Below are positions 8,673 to 17,166 of a DNA stretch of 64,000 nucleotides, one piece after another; within the stretch, counting starts at the first letter, position 1, and each line of letters opens with the position of its first letter. The translations under genes were made by a program, and so were the position numbers. The stretch is taken from the NCBI GenBank assembly GCA_021818955.1, contig JAKASR010000015.1, positions 26,639-90,638 of the forward strand, read 5' to 3'. The DNA is from Acidobacteriota bacterium (GTDB taxonomy: Bacteria > Acidobacteriota > Terriglobia > Terriglobales > SCQP01). Below the pieces are notes generated by a model. It did not search any database. It was not told the DNA's origin and worked only from the letters and a program-made list of their open reading frames with translations.

Positions 8673-9902
8673 TCAGGAGCGCGGCGCCGGGGCGGGCGCT
8701 TCCGGCGGAGCGGGAGCGCCGAGGCGCCGCAGCCGTTCGACGGCGGCATTCAGGGTAGCGTCTTGCTTGGGAAAACAGAAGCGGATCTGGGTGCGGCCCA
8801 GCCGCGGGTCATGATAAAAGCTGGAGCCGGGCACGCCGGCGACGCCGATTTCGCGCACCAGGCGGCGGGCGAAGGCTTCATCGGTTTCTTCCGCGCTGGA
8901 AAGGAAAGGTTCGATGCCGGCGAGAACGTAGTAGGCGCCCTCGGGCCACTGGCAACGGAAGCCGGCAGCCTGCAGCGGCGGGACCAGCCAGCGGCGGCGC
9001 AATTCATATTCCGCGGAAAGATTCCGACAGTAATCGTCGCCGTGATTGATGGCATGCGCGGCGCCGATCTGCAACGGGGCGGGCGCGCCCACGGTGAGGA
9101 AATCGTGCACTTTGCGGATGCCATTGGCGAGCGCCGCGGGCGCCAGCGCCCAGCCAATCCGCCAGCCGGTGACGCTGAACGTCTTGGAGACGCCGCTAAT
9201 GGTGATCGTCCGTTCCGCCATGCCGTCGAGGGTGGCCAGGGGAATATGCTGGCGCCCGTCGTAGAGGATATGCTCGTAAATCTCATCGGTGATCGCCAAC
9301 ACGTCCCAGCGAACACAGAGATCGCGGATGATCTCCAGCTCCGAGCGGGTGAACACTTTGCCGGTGGGATTGTTGGGGGTGTTGATGATGATGGCGCGGG
9401 TACGCTCATTGAAAGCGGCGGCGAGCTCTTGCGGATCGAAGTTCCAGCCGGCGGGGCCGCCGCGCAAGGGCACGAAACGGGGATGGGCGCCGCTCAGAAT
9501 CGAGTCGGGGCCATAATTTTCGTAAAACGGCTCGAAGATGACGGTTTCATCGCCGGGGTTGAGCAGGGCGATCAAGGTGGAAATCATCGCCTCGGTGGCG
9601 CCGCAACAGACGGTCACGTGGCGATCGGGATCAATCGGCATGCGATAAAAACGCCGGTATTTTTCCGCAATCGCCTGGCGCAGGGCGGGATCGCCCCAGG
9701 TGACGGAATACTGGTTGACCTCGTCGCGAATGGCCTGAATGGCGGCTTCTTTAATGAAGGCGGGAGCGGCGAAATCGGGGAAGCCCTGGGCCAGGTTGAT
9801 GGCGTCGTATTCCATCGCCAGCCGGGTCATTTCGCGGATAACGCTTTCAGTAAAATTTTCGACGCGATGAGAAACGCCGCGGGTCAGGATGGCTGAGGGC
9901 AC
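8673..9902 (-). CDS. PLP-dependent class I/II aminotransferase
   Basis: 409 residues. Fold type I aspartate-aminotransferase family. 'NLAQGFPDF' near residue 37, 'QYSVTWGDPALRQAIA' near 65, 'CCGATEAMISTL' near 100, 'INTPNNPTGKVF' near 175, and the PLP-lysine motif 'SGVSKTFSVTGWRIGWALAP' near 235. The 'GFPDF' and 'NQYSVTWGDPALR' pattern is that of methionine/kynurenine-type aminotransferases (YbdL, KAT) rather than AspC. The tail is a Pro/Ala-rich extension ('APAPPEAPAPAPRS') that is probably disordered. Located between the metallo-hydrolase gene (36 bp gap) and the dehydrogenase on the same strand. Confidence 0.9.
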   Translation of the reverse strand: MPSAILTRGVSHRVENFTESVIREMTRLAMEYDAINLAQGFPDFAAPAFIKEAAIQAIRDEVNQYSVTWGDPALRQAIAEKYRRFYRMPIDPDRHVTVCCGATEAMISTLIALLNPGDETVIFEPFYENYGPDSILSGAHPRFVPLRGGPAGWNFDPQELAAAFNERTRAIIINTPNNPTGKVFTRSELEIIRDLCVRWDVLAITDEIYEHILYDGRQHIPLATLDGMAERTITISGVSKTFSVTGWRIGWALAPAALANGIRKVHDFLTVGAPAPLQIGAAHAINHGDDYCRNLSAEYELRRRWLVPPLQAAGFRCQWPEGAYYVLAGIEPFLSSAEETDEAFARRLVREIGVAGVPGSSFYHDPRLGRTQIRFCFPKQDATLNAAVERLRRLGAPAPPEAPAPAPRS

Positions 9903-9938
9903 GATACCAAGCTCCTTCCGGCTGCCGCCGAAATAAAT

Positions 9939-10778
9939 TCAAAAGCGATCGACGACGCCGGCACTGCCGGCGGTCAGGCAATCGGCGGTTTCCAGTTCGC
10001 CCGCCTCGCCGGTCTGCGAAAAGGGATCATCATGGCCGGGAATCACGACGCCTTCAAACCGCTGCAGGCGTTTCCGGCTGCGCGCCGCCAGGCGATGGTT
10101 CCAGGGGGGCATGTCCTGTTGTGGATTATTGGCGGTATCGTCGGCGAAGGGACGGGCGTCGCCGGCCAGCAGATAGTCGCCGTCGCGCGCCGCCACCAGC
10201 AACGAGATATGGCCGGGAGTATGGCCGGGCGTGGCCAGCAGGCGAAGCCCGGGAAAGGGAAGCGGGTTTTCTTCCAGCCAGCAATAGCGCTCGCGCGGTC
10301 CCAGGACGCTGGGGTCCCACATCCAGCGCAACAGTTGGAGCAGGCGAGCCTGGTCCATGCGGTCGAATTCTTCATCCGTAGCTTCGGGGTAAAACTGGCG
10401 GAAAATTTCGCGCCGGGTTTCGCCGCCGCAGACGCTCTCATAGATGCTGACGGCCCAATCCAAATCGCGCCGGGAGCCGTAAATGGTCGCCTGCGGGAAG
10501 AGGAAGTTGCAGCCGCAATGATCGAGATGGAAGTGGGTATTGATGACGGCGGTCACGGCTTGCGGGGACACGCCGGCGGCGGCGAGGCCATCGAGCAGCA
10601 GCGTATCGTGCTGGGGAAAACCGCTATCCACGACGATGTGTTCGCGTCCGCGCGAGAGCAGCACCGAGCAGGCCTGCAGCGGCAAGCCCGGCATGAGGAT
10701 GCGCAGATGCCAGCGGGCGCGGGCGGCGGCGGCGCGCTGGGCCGAACGCCGGCGGGGTTGTGCGCGCAGGGTGCTCAT
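9939..10778 (-). CDS. Metallo-beta-lactamase-fold hydrolase, AHL-lactonase-like
   Basis: 279 residues. The dinuclear zinc motif HxHxDH is present as 'NTHFHLDHCG' (about residue 80), with further ligands in 'ATPGHTPGHISLL', 'LLAGDARPFADD' and the final 'VIPGHDDPF'. This order, and the N-terminal 'IVVDSGF', resemble N-acyl-homoserine-lactone lactonases and other small lactonases. Its ATG overlaps the stop of the upstream kinase gene by 4 bases (ATGA at 10775-10778), so translation is likely coupled with a two-component system. The first 25 residues are Arg/Ala-rich, with no clear signal peptide. The substrate is unknown; quorum-signal lactones are one possibility. Confidence 0.85.
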   Translation of the reverse strand: MSTLRAQPRRRSAQRAAAARARWHLRILMPGLPLQACSVLLSRGREHIVVDSGFPQHDTLLLDGLAAAGVSPQAVTAVINTHFHLDHCGCNFLFPQATIYGSRRDLDWAVSIYESVCGGETRREIFRQFYPEATDEEFDRMDQARLLQLLRWMWDPSVLGPRERYCWLEENPLPFPGLRLLATPGHTPGHISLLVAARDGDYLLAGDARPFADDTANNPQQDMPPWNHRLAARSRKRLQRFEGVVIPGHDDPFSQTGEAGELETADCLTAGSAGVVDRF

Positions 10779-12235
10779 GCGGCCCCCGCCAGCGGCAGCC
10801 GCACCAGAAAGCTGCTGCCCTGGCCGGGCAGACTACTGACTTCCACTGAGCCGCCGTGGATTTCCGCCACCCATTTCACGATCGGCAGCCCCAGGCCGCA
10901 GCCGTCCGCCCGGCCGTCGCGGGTGCGCGATTTATCGGCGCGGTAGAAGCGCTCGAAGATGTGCGGCAGGTCTTCCTGGCTGATGCCGATGCCGCTGTCG
11001 CGCACCTGCACCTGGGCGGCGCTGTGCCGCCGCTCGACGCGCACTTCGACCCAGCCGCCGGCGGGAGTGTACTTCAGGGCATTGTCAATCAAGTTGAGCA
11101 CCATTTGGCGCAGGCGCAAGCTGTCGGCCCGCACCGGGGTGGGGGCCGAGGTGAAGGTGCGCAGTTGCAACTCGCGCGCGGAGGCGACGATTTGCATCTG
11201 TTCGACCAAATCGCGCACCAACTCGTTGAGATCGATCAGCTCCAGGCGGGGTTGAACTTCGCCCGCGTCCGCCTGGGCCAGCACCAGCAGATTGCGGATC
11301 ATGCGGTTCAGGCGATCGATTTCCTCCAGATTGCTTTCCAGCACCCGGCGGTATTCGGCCATCGAGGGCTGGCTGACCAGGGCCAGCTCGGTTTCGCCCT
11401 GCATGGCCTGCAGCGGCGTGCGCAGCTCGTGGCTGACATTGGCGGAAAACTCGCGCATGCGCTGGAAGGATTCTTCCAGCCGGGCAAACATGGCATTGAA
11501 CGTCTCCGCCAGCTCGTCCAGTTCATCGCCGCGGCCGCGGGTAGGCAGCCGCCGGCCGAGGTTGGTGGCGGTGATGGACTGGGCGGCATGGGTCATGTCG
11601 GCGACCGGTTTCAGCGTGCGCGCCGCCATGACCGAGCCCCCCGCGGCACTGAGCACGATGGTGACCGGCAGCAGCATGAGCAGCACCCAGAGAAAGGTGT
11701 CGAGCGCGTCATTAATGGGCTTCAGCCGGGTGCCGATCTGCAGCAGATAGGGGTGCCCCTGGGGGCCGTAAATGATCGCGTTGGCGAAGCGAATTTCTTC
11801 CGAGCGCGGCGCGCCCCAGCTATAAAAATTGGGGCGCTCCACCAGGATGTGCTTGAGCTGGCTAGGGCGCAGCGAGAAACCCAGCATGCTCAGCACCGGC
11901 GACTGCTTGATCAACTGCCCCTGGGCGTCGGAAACCTGGGCCAGGCGAAAAATGGTGTTGAGCGAATTGATCTGTTCGGCGCTGGCGCGGGCGGAATTCA
12001 GCGCCAGTTGCGGCTTGTGATGCAGAATCTGGACGTACTGTTTGACCCGGTTGGCTTCGTCCTGCAGTTCATTATCGATGTTCCAGTAAATGATCCAGTG
12101 CAGGATGCCGAACAACAGTCCGGCGGCGATGAGCAGGATGATGCTGAACAGCAGCGTGTATTGGAAGGTGAGTTGGCCGCGCATGGTCGCCGGTTTCCAG
12201 TGCGGCCATCGCCACCAACGCCGGCGCCCGCTCAC
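10775..12235 (-). CDS. Sensor histidine kinase with HAMP domain
   Basis: 486 residues from a GTG whose bases overlap the stop of the response-regulator gene (12232-12235); an ATG at 12184 is an alternative. Transmembrane segment at about residues 23-47 ('LLFSIILLIAAGLLFGILHW'), a periplasmic sensor of about 130 residues, a second membrane helix at about 180-205 ('FLWVLLMLLPVTIVLSAAGG'), HAMP ('MTHAAQSITATNLGRRLP'), phosphoacceptor 'FSANVSHELRTPLQAMQGE', N-box 'LNLIDNALKYTPAG', G1 'VRDSGIGISQEDLP' and G2 'GCGLGLPIVKWVAEIHGG'. All catalytic boxes look intact. The architecture resembles CusS-type kinases, but the signal is not known. Confidence 0.93.
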   Translation of the reverse strand: MSGRRRWWRWPHWKPATMRGQLTFQYTLLFSIILLIAAGLLFGILHWIIYWNIDNELQDEANRVKQYVQILHHKPQLALNSARASAEQINSLNTIFRLAQVSDAQGQLIKQSPVLSMLGFSLRPSQLKHILVERPNFYSWGAPRSEEIRFANAIIYGPQGHPYLLQIGTRLKPINDALDTFLWVLLMLLPVTIVLSAAGGSVMAARTLKPVADMTHAAQSITATNLGRRLPTRGRGDELDELAETFNAMFARLEESFQRMREFSANVSHELRTPLQAMQGETELALVSQPSMAEYRRVLESNLEEIDRLNRMIRNLLVLAQADAGEVQPRLELIDLNELVRDLVEQMQIVASARELQLRTFTSAPTPVRADSLRLRQMVLNLIDNALKYTPAGGWVEVRVERRHSAAQVQVRDSGIGISQEDLPHIFERFYRADKSRTRDGRADGCGLGLPIVKWVAEIHGGSVEVSSLPGQGSSFLVRLPLAGAA

Positions 12236-12912
12236 TGCACCACCTCGTGTTTCAGCATGTAGCCGACGCCGCGCACGCTCTGGATCAGCTTCGGGTCGCG
12301 ATCCTTGTCGATTTTATTGCGCAAGTAACTGATATAGACGTCAATGACGTTGGTGAAGCTGTCGAAACTGGCGTCCCAGACATGCTCGGCAATCATGGTG
12401 CGCGTGACCACCTGATTGGCGTTGCGCATCAGGTATTCCAGCAGCATGAATTCCTTATTGGAAAGCTCCAGCTCATGCTCGCCGCGCCAGGCGCGATGTT
12501 TGGCGGGATCGAGCACCAGGTCGGCGACCCGCAACTGCAGGTTCAGCTCGCGCCATTCGCGGCGCAACAGCGCGCGCACCCGCGCCTTCAACTCGGCGAA
12601 GGCAAAGGGCTTGATGAGGTAATCGTCGCTGCCGATTTCCAAGCCGCGCACCCGGTCTTCGACCGTGGTTTTAGCGGTCAAAATCAGAATCGGGACATTG
12701 GGGTTTTTCTTGCGCACGGTGGCAAGCACGGACAGCCCCGGCACTTTGGGCAGCATCAGATCGAGAATAATCAGGTCATACTCGCCAGCCTCGGCCAGGT
12801 ACAAGGCTTCTTCGCCGTCGGAGGCCAGATCCACGGCAAAGTGATCCTGCTGCAGCCCTTTTTTGATGAATTGGGCCACCTTAAACTCGTCTTCCACCAA
12901 CAGGATACGCAT
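12232..12912 (-). CDS. OmpR/PhoB-family response regulator
   Basis: 226 residues from the ATG at 12912 ('MRILLVEDEFKVAQFIKKG'); an in-frame extension to 12978 lacks family similarity and is rejected. The receiver domain has the acidic pair 'VEDE', the phosphorylation Asp in 'LIILDLMLPKVPG' and the Lys in 'DYLIKPFAFAELKARVRALL'. The C-terminal winged helix has 'LSNKEFMLLEYLMRNANQVV' and ends 'LIQSVRGVGYMLKHE'. Residues are closest in style to CusR/CopR regulators. It leads a group of five same-strand genes (regulator, kinase, hydrolase, aminotransferase, dehydrogenase) and probably autoregulates it. Confidence 0.95.
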   Translation of the reverse strand: MRILLVEDEFKVAQFIKKGLQQDHFAVDLASDGEEALYLAEAGEYDLIILDLMLPKVPGLSVLATVRKKNPNVPILILTAKTTVEDRVRGLEIGSDDYLIKPFAFAELKARVRALLRREWRELNLQLRVADLVLDPAKHRAWRGEHELELSNKEFMLLEYLMRNANQVVTRTMIAEHVWDASFDSFTNVIDVYISYLRNKIDKDRDPKLIQSVRGVGYMLKHEVVQ

Positions 12913-13186
12913 ACTGCACTGGCTCCGCCGGCATGCACCACCGCAATTGTAGTCTGCGGTGCGCGGGTTAAAATCCAATTAAGCGCAGATTAAAAAATTT
13001 TCATTCTTGCCGCTAGGCGGAGGGGCCGGATCATGCCCAGCACCTATTATAATTAAGGTTTGGCCGAATTCACCGGCGATCCGGGAGGGCAGGCCCGTCC
13101 CTTCCGCTGGAAGCGCGCCAGTGCGGCGAGGGCTCGATGGGGAAGGACGCTGCCAAGGCGCAAGAGCGCGGAATTAATAGCGGACC

Positions 13187-14233
13187 ATGCCGGTGCGACG
13201 TCAACCGATTCATCCTGCGAGAATTAACGGCGGCGCCGCCGCAACGGCCCGGCGCCGCTCAAGCAGCGGGCTGGGGCTGGCGGTATTTTTGCTGGCGGCG
13301 GTGGGAGCAGCCGCGTCCGCGCCCAAGCCGGCGCCGCTGGCCCAGGCGCGGCAATGGGTGGAGTGGGGCGATTGGAGCCAGGCTCGCGAGCTGCTTGCCC
13401 GCGCCCTGCGCGCGACCCCCAACAATCCGCAACTGCTGGCCTATGATGCCCACGTTCTAATCGCCTTTGGACAGGATAAACAGGCAATCTCGCTCACCCG
13501 CAAGGCGCTGAAAGTCGATCCGCAGTGCGGCACCTGCCATCTTTTTCTGGCCGAAGCCCTGGGCAAAAAAGCCAAAGGCTATAGCCGTTTTCGCGCTTTA
13601 TTCGAATTGCGGCACATTCGCAAACACCTGCTACGCGCGCTGGCGCTGTCGCCGGGCAATCCGGACGTGTATTGGGGTTTTATCAACTATTATCTGCAGG
13701 TGCCGCCTTCGGTTGGCGGCGGGGTGCCCAAAGCCTTCGCCTATGTCGGCCGACTCGCCCATTACGACGCGGTGGATGGCGCGATCGCGCTGGGCGAGGT
13801 GGAAATCGCCGCCGGACATCCCCAGCAGGCGCTCGCGGCGTATCGCAAGGTGGCGGCCGAGCATGCCCGCGATCCGCGCGCGTTGTTTGTTTTAGGGGAG
13901 GCGCTGTTTCGTCAAGGCGAATTCGCCGCCGCCGAGCCGTGGCTGAAACGCGCCCACCGCATGGCGCCGAAATCGGCGTTTTATACCGGCTACGAAGCCG
14001 CGGCGCTGGTTCACCTGAACCAGCAAACGCGCGCCTGGCAGATGCTGCGCGCCTTCGACGCGCGTCCGGGCCTCAGCCGCCTTCCCGATTTCATGGTTGC
14101 GCAGGCGCTGAAACTCGTGGGCCAGAATTTTCCCTGGGCGCGGCAATTGCTGGAAAGCTATCTCGCCGCGCCGCGCGAGCCCAATCAGCCCACGCACCAG
14201 GCCGCGCGCACTTTATTGGCCTCGCTCGGCTAA
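13187..14233 (+). CDS. Exported or membrane-anchored TPR-repeat protein
   Basis: 348 residues. A basic N-terminus (many Arg/Ala to residue 24) precedes a hydrophobic segment 'GLGLAVFLLAAVGAAASA' that may be a signal peptide or anchor. The rest is helical with tetratricopeptide-type repeats, such as 'ARELLARALRATPNNPQLLA', 'QAISLTRKALKVDPQCG' and 'DPRALFVLGEALFRQGEF'. A CxxC pair sits in 'DPQCGTCHLFLAEALG'. TPR proteins scaffold protein complexes; no enzymatic domain was found. It lies 48 bp before manA on the same strand, and TATAAT at 13048-13053 may belong to its promoter. Function unknown. Confidence 0.75.
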   Translation: MPVRRQPIHPARINGGAAATARRRSSSGLGLAVFLLAAVGAAASAPKPAPLAQARQWVEWGDWSQARELLARALRATPNNPQLLAYDAHVLIAFGQDKQAISLTRKALKVDPQCGTCHLFLAEALGKKAKGYSRFRALFELRHIRKHLLRALALSPGNPDVYWGFINYYLQVPPSVGGGVPKAFAYVGRLAHYDAVDGAIALGEVEIAAGHPQQALAAYRKVAAEHARDPRALFVLGEALFRQGEFAAAEPWLKRAHRMAPKSAFYTGYEAAALVHLNQQTRAWQMLRAFDARPGLSRLPDFMVAQALKLVGQNFPWARQLLESYLAAPREPNQPTHQAARTLLASLG

Positions 14234-14281
14234 GCCCCGGCGGCCGCGGCTTTGCCCGTCCTATACTGGGCCTTGATTGCG

Positions 14282-15337
14282 ATGCAGTTGGAAAAGCAAG
14301 CCCTGCCGTTTTGCGTGCAGCCGCGCTTTGTGCCGCGGCTTTGGGGCGTGCGCGAGCTGGGCGAGATCTATCGCGGCCGGAAGCAGGAAGCGGAACCGAT
14401 TGGCGAAACCTGGCTGACGGCCAACGACTGTGCCGCCGGAGCGGAAGGCGAAAGCCTGCAACAGGTTTTAAGCCGCGATCGCGACCAGTTGATGGGGCTG
14501 CCGCGCTATGCCGGAGATGATTTCCCCGTGCTGGTGAAATTTCTATTTCCCGCCGACCGGCTCTCGGTGCAGGTCCATCCCGGCGACGACTATGCCGGCC
14601 GCCATGGGCTGGGGCGGGGCAAAACGGAGATGTGGCACGTGCTGGCGGCGCAGCCCGGGGCGCGGCTGGGCGTCAATCTGCGTCCCGAGGTGAAGATGGC
14701 GGAGTTCGCCGCCGCGTGCCGCGCCGGACGCGGGGCGGAATGCCTGGAATGGCAAAGCGCCCGGGCGGGCGACACGTTTTATATTCCCGCCGGCACCATT
14801 CATGCCATCGGGCCGGGACTGGTGATCTGCGAGATACAGCAGCAGTCGGACAATACCTTTCGGCTCGATGATTATGGCCGCCTGGGCGCGGATGGCCGTC
14901 CACGGCAACTGCACTGGGAGCACGGTTTCGCGGTGGCGCGTCCGCATGCGGGCGGAGGCAAGCTCAACCGCGATGCCCAGGCTGAAGGGCTGCTGGTCAA
15001 TTGCCGGTATTTCCGGGTGGAAAAATACCGGCTGGAAAACACGAGCCAGCCGCTCGCGCCGGGGAAAATGCATGTGCTGGCGGCGCTCACCGAGGGATTA
15101 CGGCTGGAAAAGGCCAGCCGCTCAGCAATCGCCTCCGACTCGCCGGGCCGGAGCAAAACCGTCTCCATGAGCGCGGGAAAGCCGGAGGCGGCAATGGAGA
15201 GCCACGTCTCGCCGCTGGGATTAACGCGCGGCAGTTGCGCGGTGCTGCCGGCCGGCTCGGCCGCGGGTTGGGAACTGGCCGGCCGCGGCCTCTGCCTCTG
15301 CCTGGATGTGACCTTGCCGGCCAACTTGGAAGGGTAG
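14282..15337 (+). CDS. manA: Mannose-6-phosphate isomerase, class I
   Basis: 351 residues from the ATG at 14282; a TTG at 14252 is in frame but is separated by TATACT (14262-14267), which looks like a -10 element. Interconverts mannose-6-phosphate and fructose-6-phosphate, feeding GDP-mannose synthesis or mannose use. Zinc cupin motifs: 'LSVQVHPGDDYAGRHG' (about residue 95), 'GKTEMWHVLAA', and the active-site block 'FYIPAGTIHAIGPGLVICEI' with 'QQSDNTFRLDDYGR' (about residues 165-210). Length and spacing match the short bacterial type. It is followed without a gap by an integrase fragment and then tRNA-Glu. Confidence 0.92.
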   Translation: MQLEKQALPFCVQPRFVPRLWGVRELGEIYRGRKQEAEPIGETWLTANDCAAGAEGESLQQVLSRDRDQLMGLPRYAGDDFPVLVKFLFPADRLSVQVHPGDDYAGRHGLGRGKTEMWHVLAAQPGARLGVNLRPEVKMAEFAAACRAGRGAECLEWQSARAGDTFYIPAGTIHAIGPGLVICEIQQQSDNTFRLDDYGRLGADGRPRQLHWEHGFAVARPHAGGGKLNRDAQAEGLLVNCRYFRVEKYRLENTSQPLAPGKMHVLAALTEGLRLEKASRSAIASDSPGRSKTVSMSAGKPEAAMESHVSPLGLTRGSCAVLPAGSAAGWELAGRGLCLCLDVTLPANLEG

Positions 15338-15469
15338 ATTCGAGAGCGTGCCGTACGGCTTGCAGGAATTGAGGATTTCACCCGGCATTGCCTGCGCCAC
15401 ACCTTTGCAAGCCGGCTTATCATGAAAGGGGTGGACATTCGAACCGCTGCCGAACTTCCGGGGCAATGA
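15338..15469 (+). pseudogene. Tyrosine recombinase (integrase) C-terminal fragment
   Basis: Reading from the base after the manA stop to the TGA at 15467-15469 gives a 43-residue frame with no start codon. It contains 'GIEDFTRHCLRHTFASRLIM' followed by 'KGVDIRTAAELPGQ', which is the box II region (HxLRHTFAS, then the 'LGH' helix) of phage-type tyrosine recombinases. The catalytic His-Arg-His portion is there, but the final 'LGH' reads 'PGQ', the catalytic Tyr and all upstream domains are missing. It lies 66 bp before a tRNA-Glu gene, the classic integration site for such enzymes, so it is best read as the scar of a lost element. It is not functional. Confidence 0.8.
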
Positions 15470-15535
15470 TTTTAAGCGTTCCACGGGAATGAGTGCAGTC
15501 AAGAAAGAAAAGTTAATATAGAGTTCACCGCGCGT

Positions 15536-15612
15536 GGCGCCATCGTCTAGCGGCCCAGGACGTCGCCCTCTCAAGGCGAAGATCGCGGGTTCGAATCCCG
15601 CTGGCGCTACCA
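15536..15612 (+). tRNA. tRNA-Glu (anticodon CTC)
   Basis: 77 bases including an encoded CCA. The acceptor GGCGCCA pairs with TGGCGCT (one G-T at the end), discriminator A. The D-arm reads GTCTAGCGGCCCAGGAC, the anticodon stem TCGCC/GGCGA closes the loop CTCTCAA with anticodon CTC, and the T-arm GCGGG-TTCGAAT-CCCGC is perfect. All these match bacterial tRNA-Glu. The integrase fragment lies just upstream. Confidence 0.95.
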
Positions 15613-15779
15613 GATTCCACGCGAGTTCCGTGCCGCCCTGGCGCTGGTTGCAGGCTCCCGGGTTTCCAGGGACACGACTCAAGCCGGAGGAGCCTACCGG
15701 CAATCCGCGCCCAGTTGCGTGATTTCAGCCGTGACCTGCGGCATTTCACCCACATGAATGCATGCGGCCGCAGTCGATT

Positions 15780-16550
15780 TCAGGTGCCTTTGAGGGCTTC
15801 CAGATCGCGAGGCTTCATCAACAGGAAACCATTGCCGCGGCGCCGCAAAATACCCTGCCGGCGGAGATCGGAGAAGATGCGGCTGACGGTTTCGCGCGTG
15901 GTGCCGATGCTCTCGGCAATATCTTCCTGCGTGACCGGGAAGGAGATCAGGGTTCCTTGCGAGCTCTCCTTGCCGTGTTCGGCGGCGCGGTTCAACAGCA
16001 GTTCGGCCAGCCGCGATACGACATGCCGATGCAGCGCCAGCATGCGGGTATGTTCCCAGGCTTTCTGCAGTTGCACCGCCAGGGCTTCAATCACCACGCG
16101 ATAGCTATCGGGTTGTTCGGCCAGAAATTTCAGGAATTGGACGCGGGGAATAAAAGTGATCTGGCTGGGCAGCAGGGTTTCGGCGCTGACCGGGTAGGGG
16201 CTGCCGGTTAAGCTGCTGCTGATGCCCAGCACTTCGCCCGTGCCCACGCGCCGCAATATAACGGTTCCGCCCTGCTGGGAATGGGCAAAAGTCTTAATCT
16301 CGCCCGAGCAGACGACATAAATACCGCGCGTGGCTTCGCCTTCGAAAAACAGCACCACGCCCCGTGGATACCAGGCGATCTGGCGAATTTCCTGCAGTCT
16401 GGCCATTTCCTTTTTTTCGAAACGGCCAAGAAAGCAGGTCTGCGCGCGGGGGCAAGAACTGCACATCGGAATCGGAATCTGGCTGGCGGGCCAAGTGCCG
16501 GCATGATCATTCCCGGAGGCTGCCAACCGGCTGGAGATTTTAGGTTCCAT
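15780..16550 (-). CDS. Crp/Fnr-family transcription regulator with FNR-like cysteines
   Basis: 256 residues from the ATG at 16550, which has AGGGA 8 nt upstream; a longer frame to 16640 exists but adds a His/Arg-rich segment. N-terminal cysteines 'CSSCPRAQTC' are followed by a cyclic-nucleotide-binding-type beta roll with a further Cys in 'IYVVCSGEIKTFAH', giving four cysteines in FNR-like spacing. The C-terminal helix-turn-helix reads 'TQEDIAESIGTTRETVSRIF', with the E-SR recognition pattern of FNR/CRP proteins. A [4Fe-4S] oxygen or redox sensor is plausible; this is inference. A GTGA-N6-TCAC palindrome lies about 290 bp upstream. Confidence 0.88.
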   Translation of the reverse strand: MEPKISSRLAASGNDHAGTWPASQIPIPMCSSCPRAQTCFLGRFEKKEMARLQEIRQIAWYPRGVVLFFEGEATRGIYVVCSGEIKTFAHSQQGGTVILRRVGTGEVLGISSSLTGSPYPVSAETLLPSQITFIPRVQFLKFLAEQPDSYRVVIEALAVQLQKAWEHTRMLALHRHVVSRLAELLLNRAAEHGKESSQGTLISFPVTQEDIAESIGTTRETVSRIFSDLRRQGILRRRGNGFLLMKPRDLEALKGT

Positions 16551-17166
16551 GACGCGTCCCTTTTTGCGCTTGGCCGTTCGGATGGTAAGTCCGCGCCGGC
16601 TATGGTGCCGCTGCTGATGGTCATGCATATATCCAGCCATTCCCGGTGAAATTAATGGTCCAGTTAACCAACTTGACGGCGATCACATTCCGCTGTTGCC
16701 GCCGCCGCGCGGCCGGTGGCTTCCCTCCCACGGCCGGAACGCCAGTGTCCGTAACGTTTGGCCATCCCACCGTGACGCGTCTTCACGCCCTATTGCACGC
16801 CAACCACGTCTGCCCGTCGTTGATTCGGGTTACGGGTTCTAGTGATGGATATCACTGGCGGCGAGCCTGGCAATGTGCTTTCTCACGCGCATATCCAGGC
16901 AGGCTCACTGCGGCAGGGGAGCGGGGCGGGTAGTGTAAAAACATCCGGCGATTGCCGGTTCGCGGCTTGCATTCCCCAGCCGACAGGACCGGGGGCCGAT
17001 GCAGCTCTTCGGTTAGGATGGCCGCCCGCGGCTCGAGTCCTCCCGCCCGCGGTCATCCAGCCGGGAGCCTCTCCCGATTCTCAAAACGTTCACCGCCGAG
17101 TCGGACAGCGTCGTTTTCATTCCAGGCCAATTCGAAGAAATTGCCGGTTGCAGCCGGCGAGCGATA
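16551..17166. promoter_or_regulatory. Intergenic region with CRP/FNR-type palindrome
   Basis: No gene recognised in about 600 bases between two minus-strand genes. At 16841-16856 there is AGTGATGGATATCACT, with perfect arms AGTGAT/ATCACT; its GTGA-N6-TCAC core equals the consensus of the Crp superfamily. It may be an operator for the neighbouring Crp/Fnr regulator. The remainder is GC-rich and shows no repeats or coding pattern that I trust. Confidence 0.45.
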
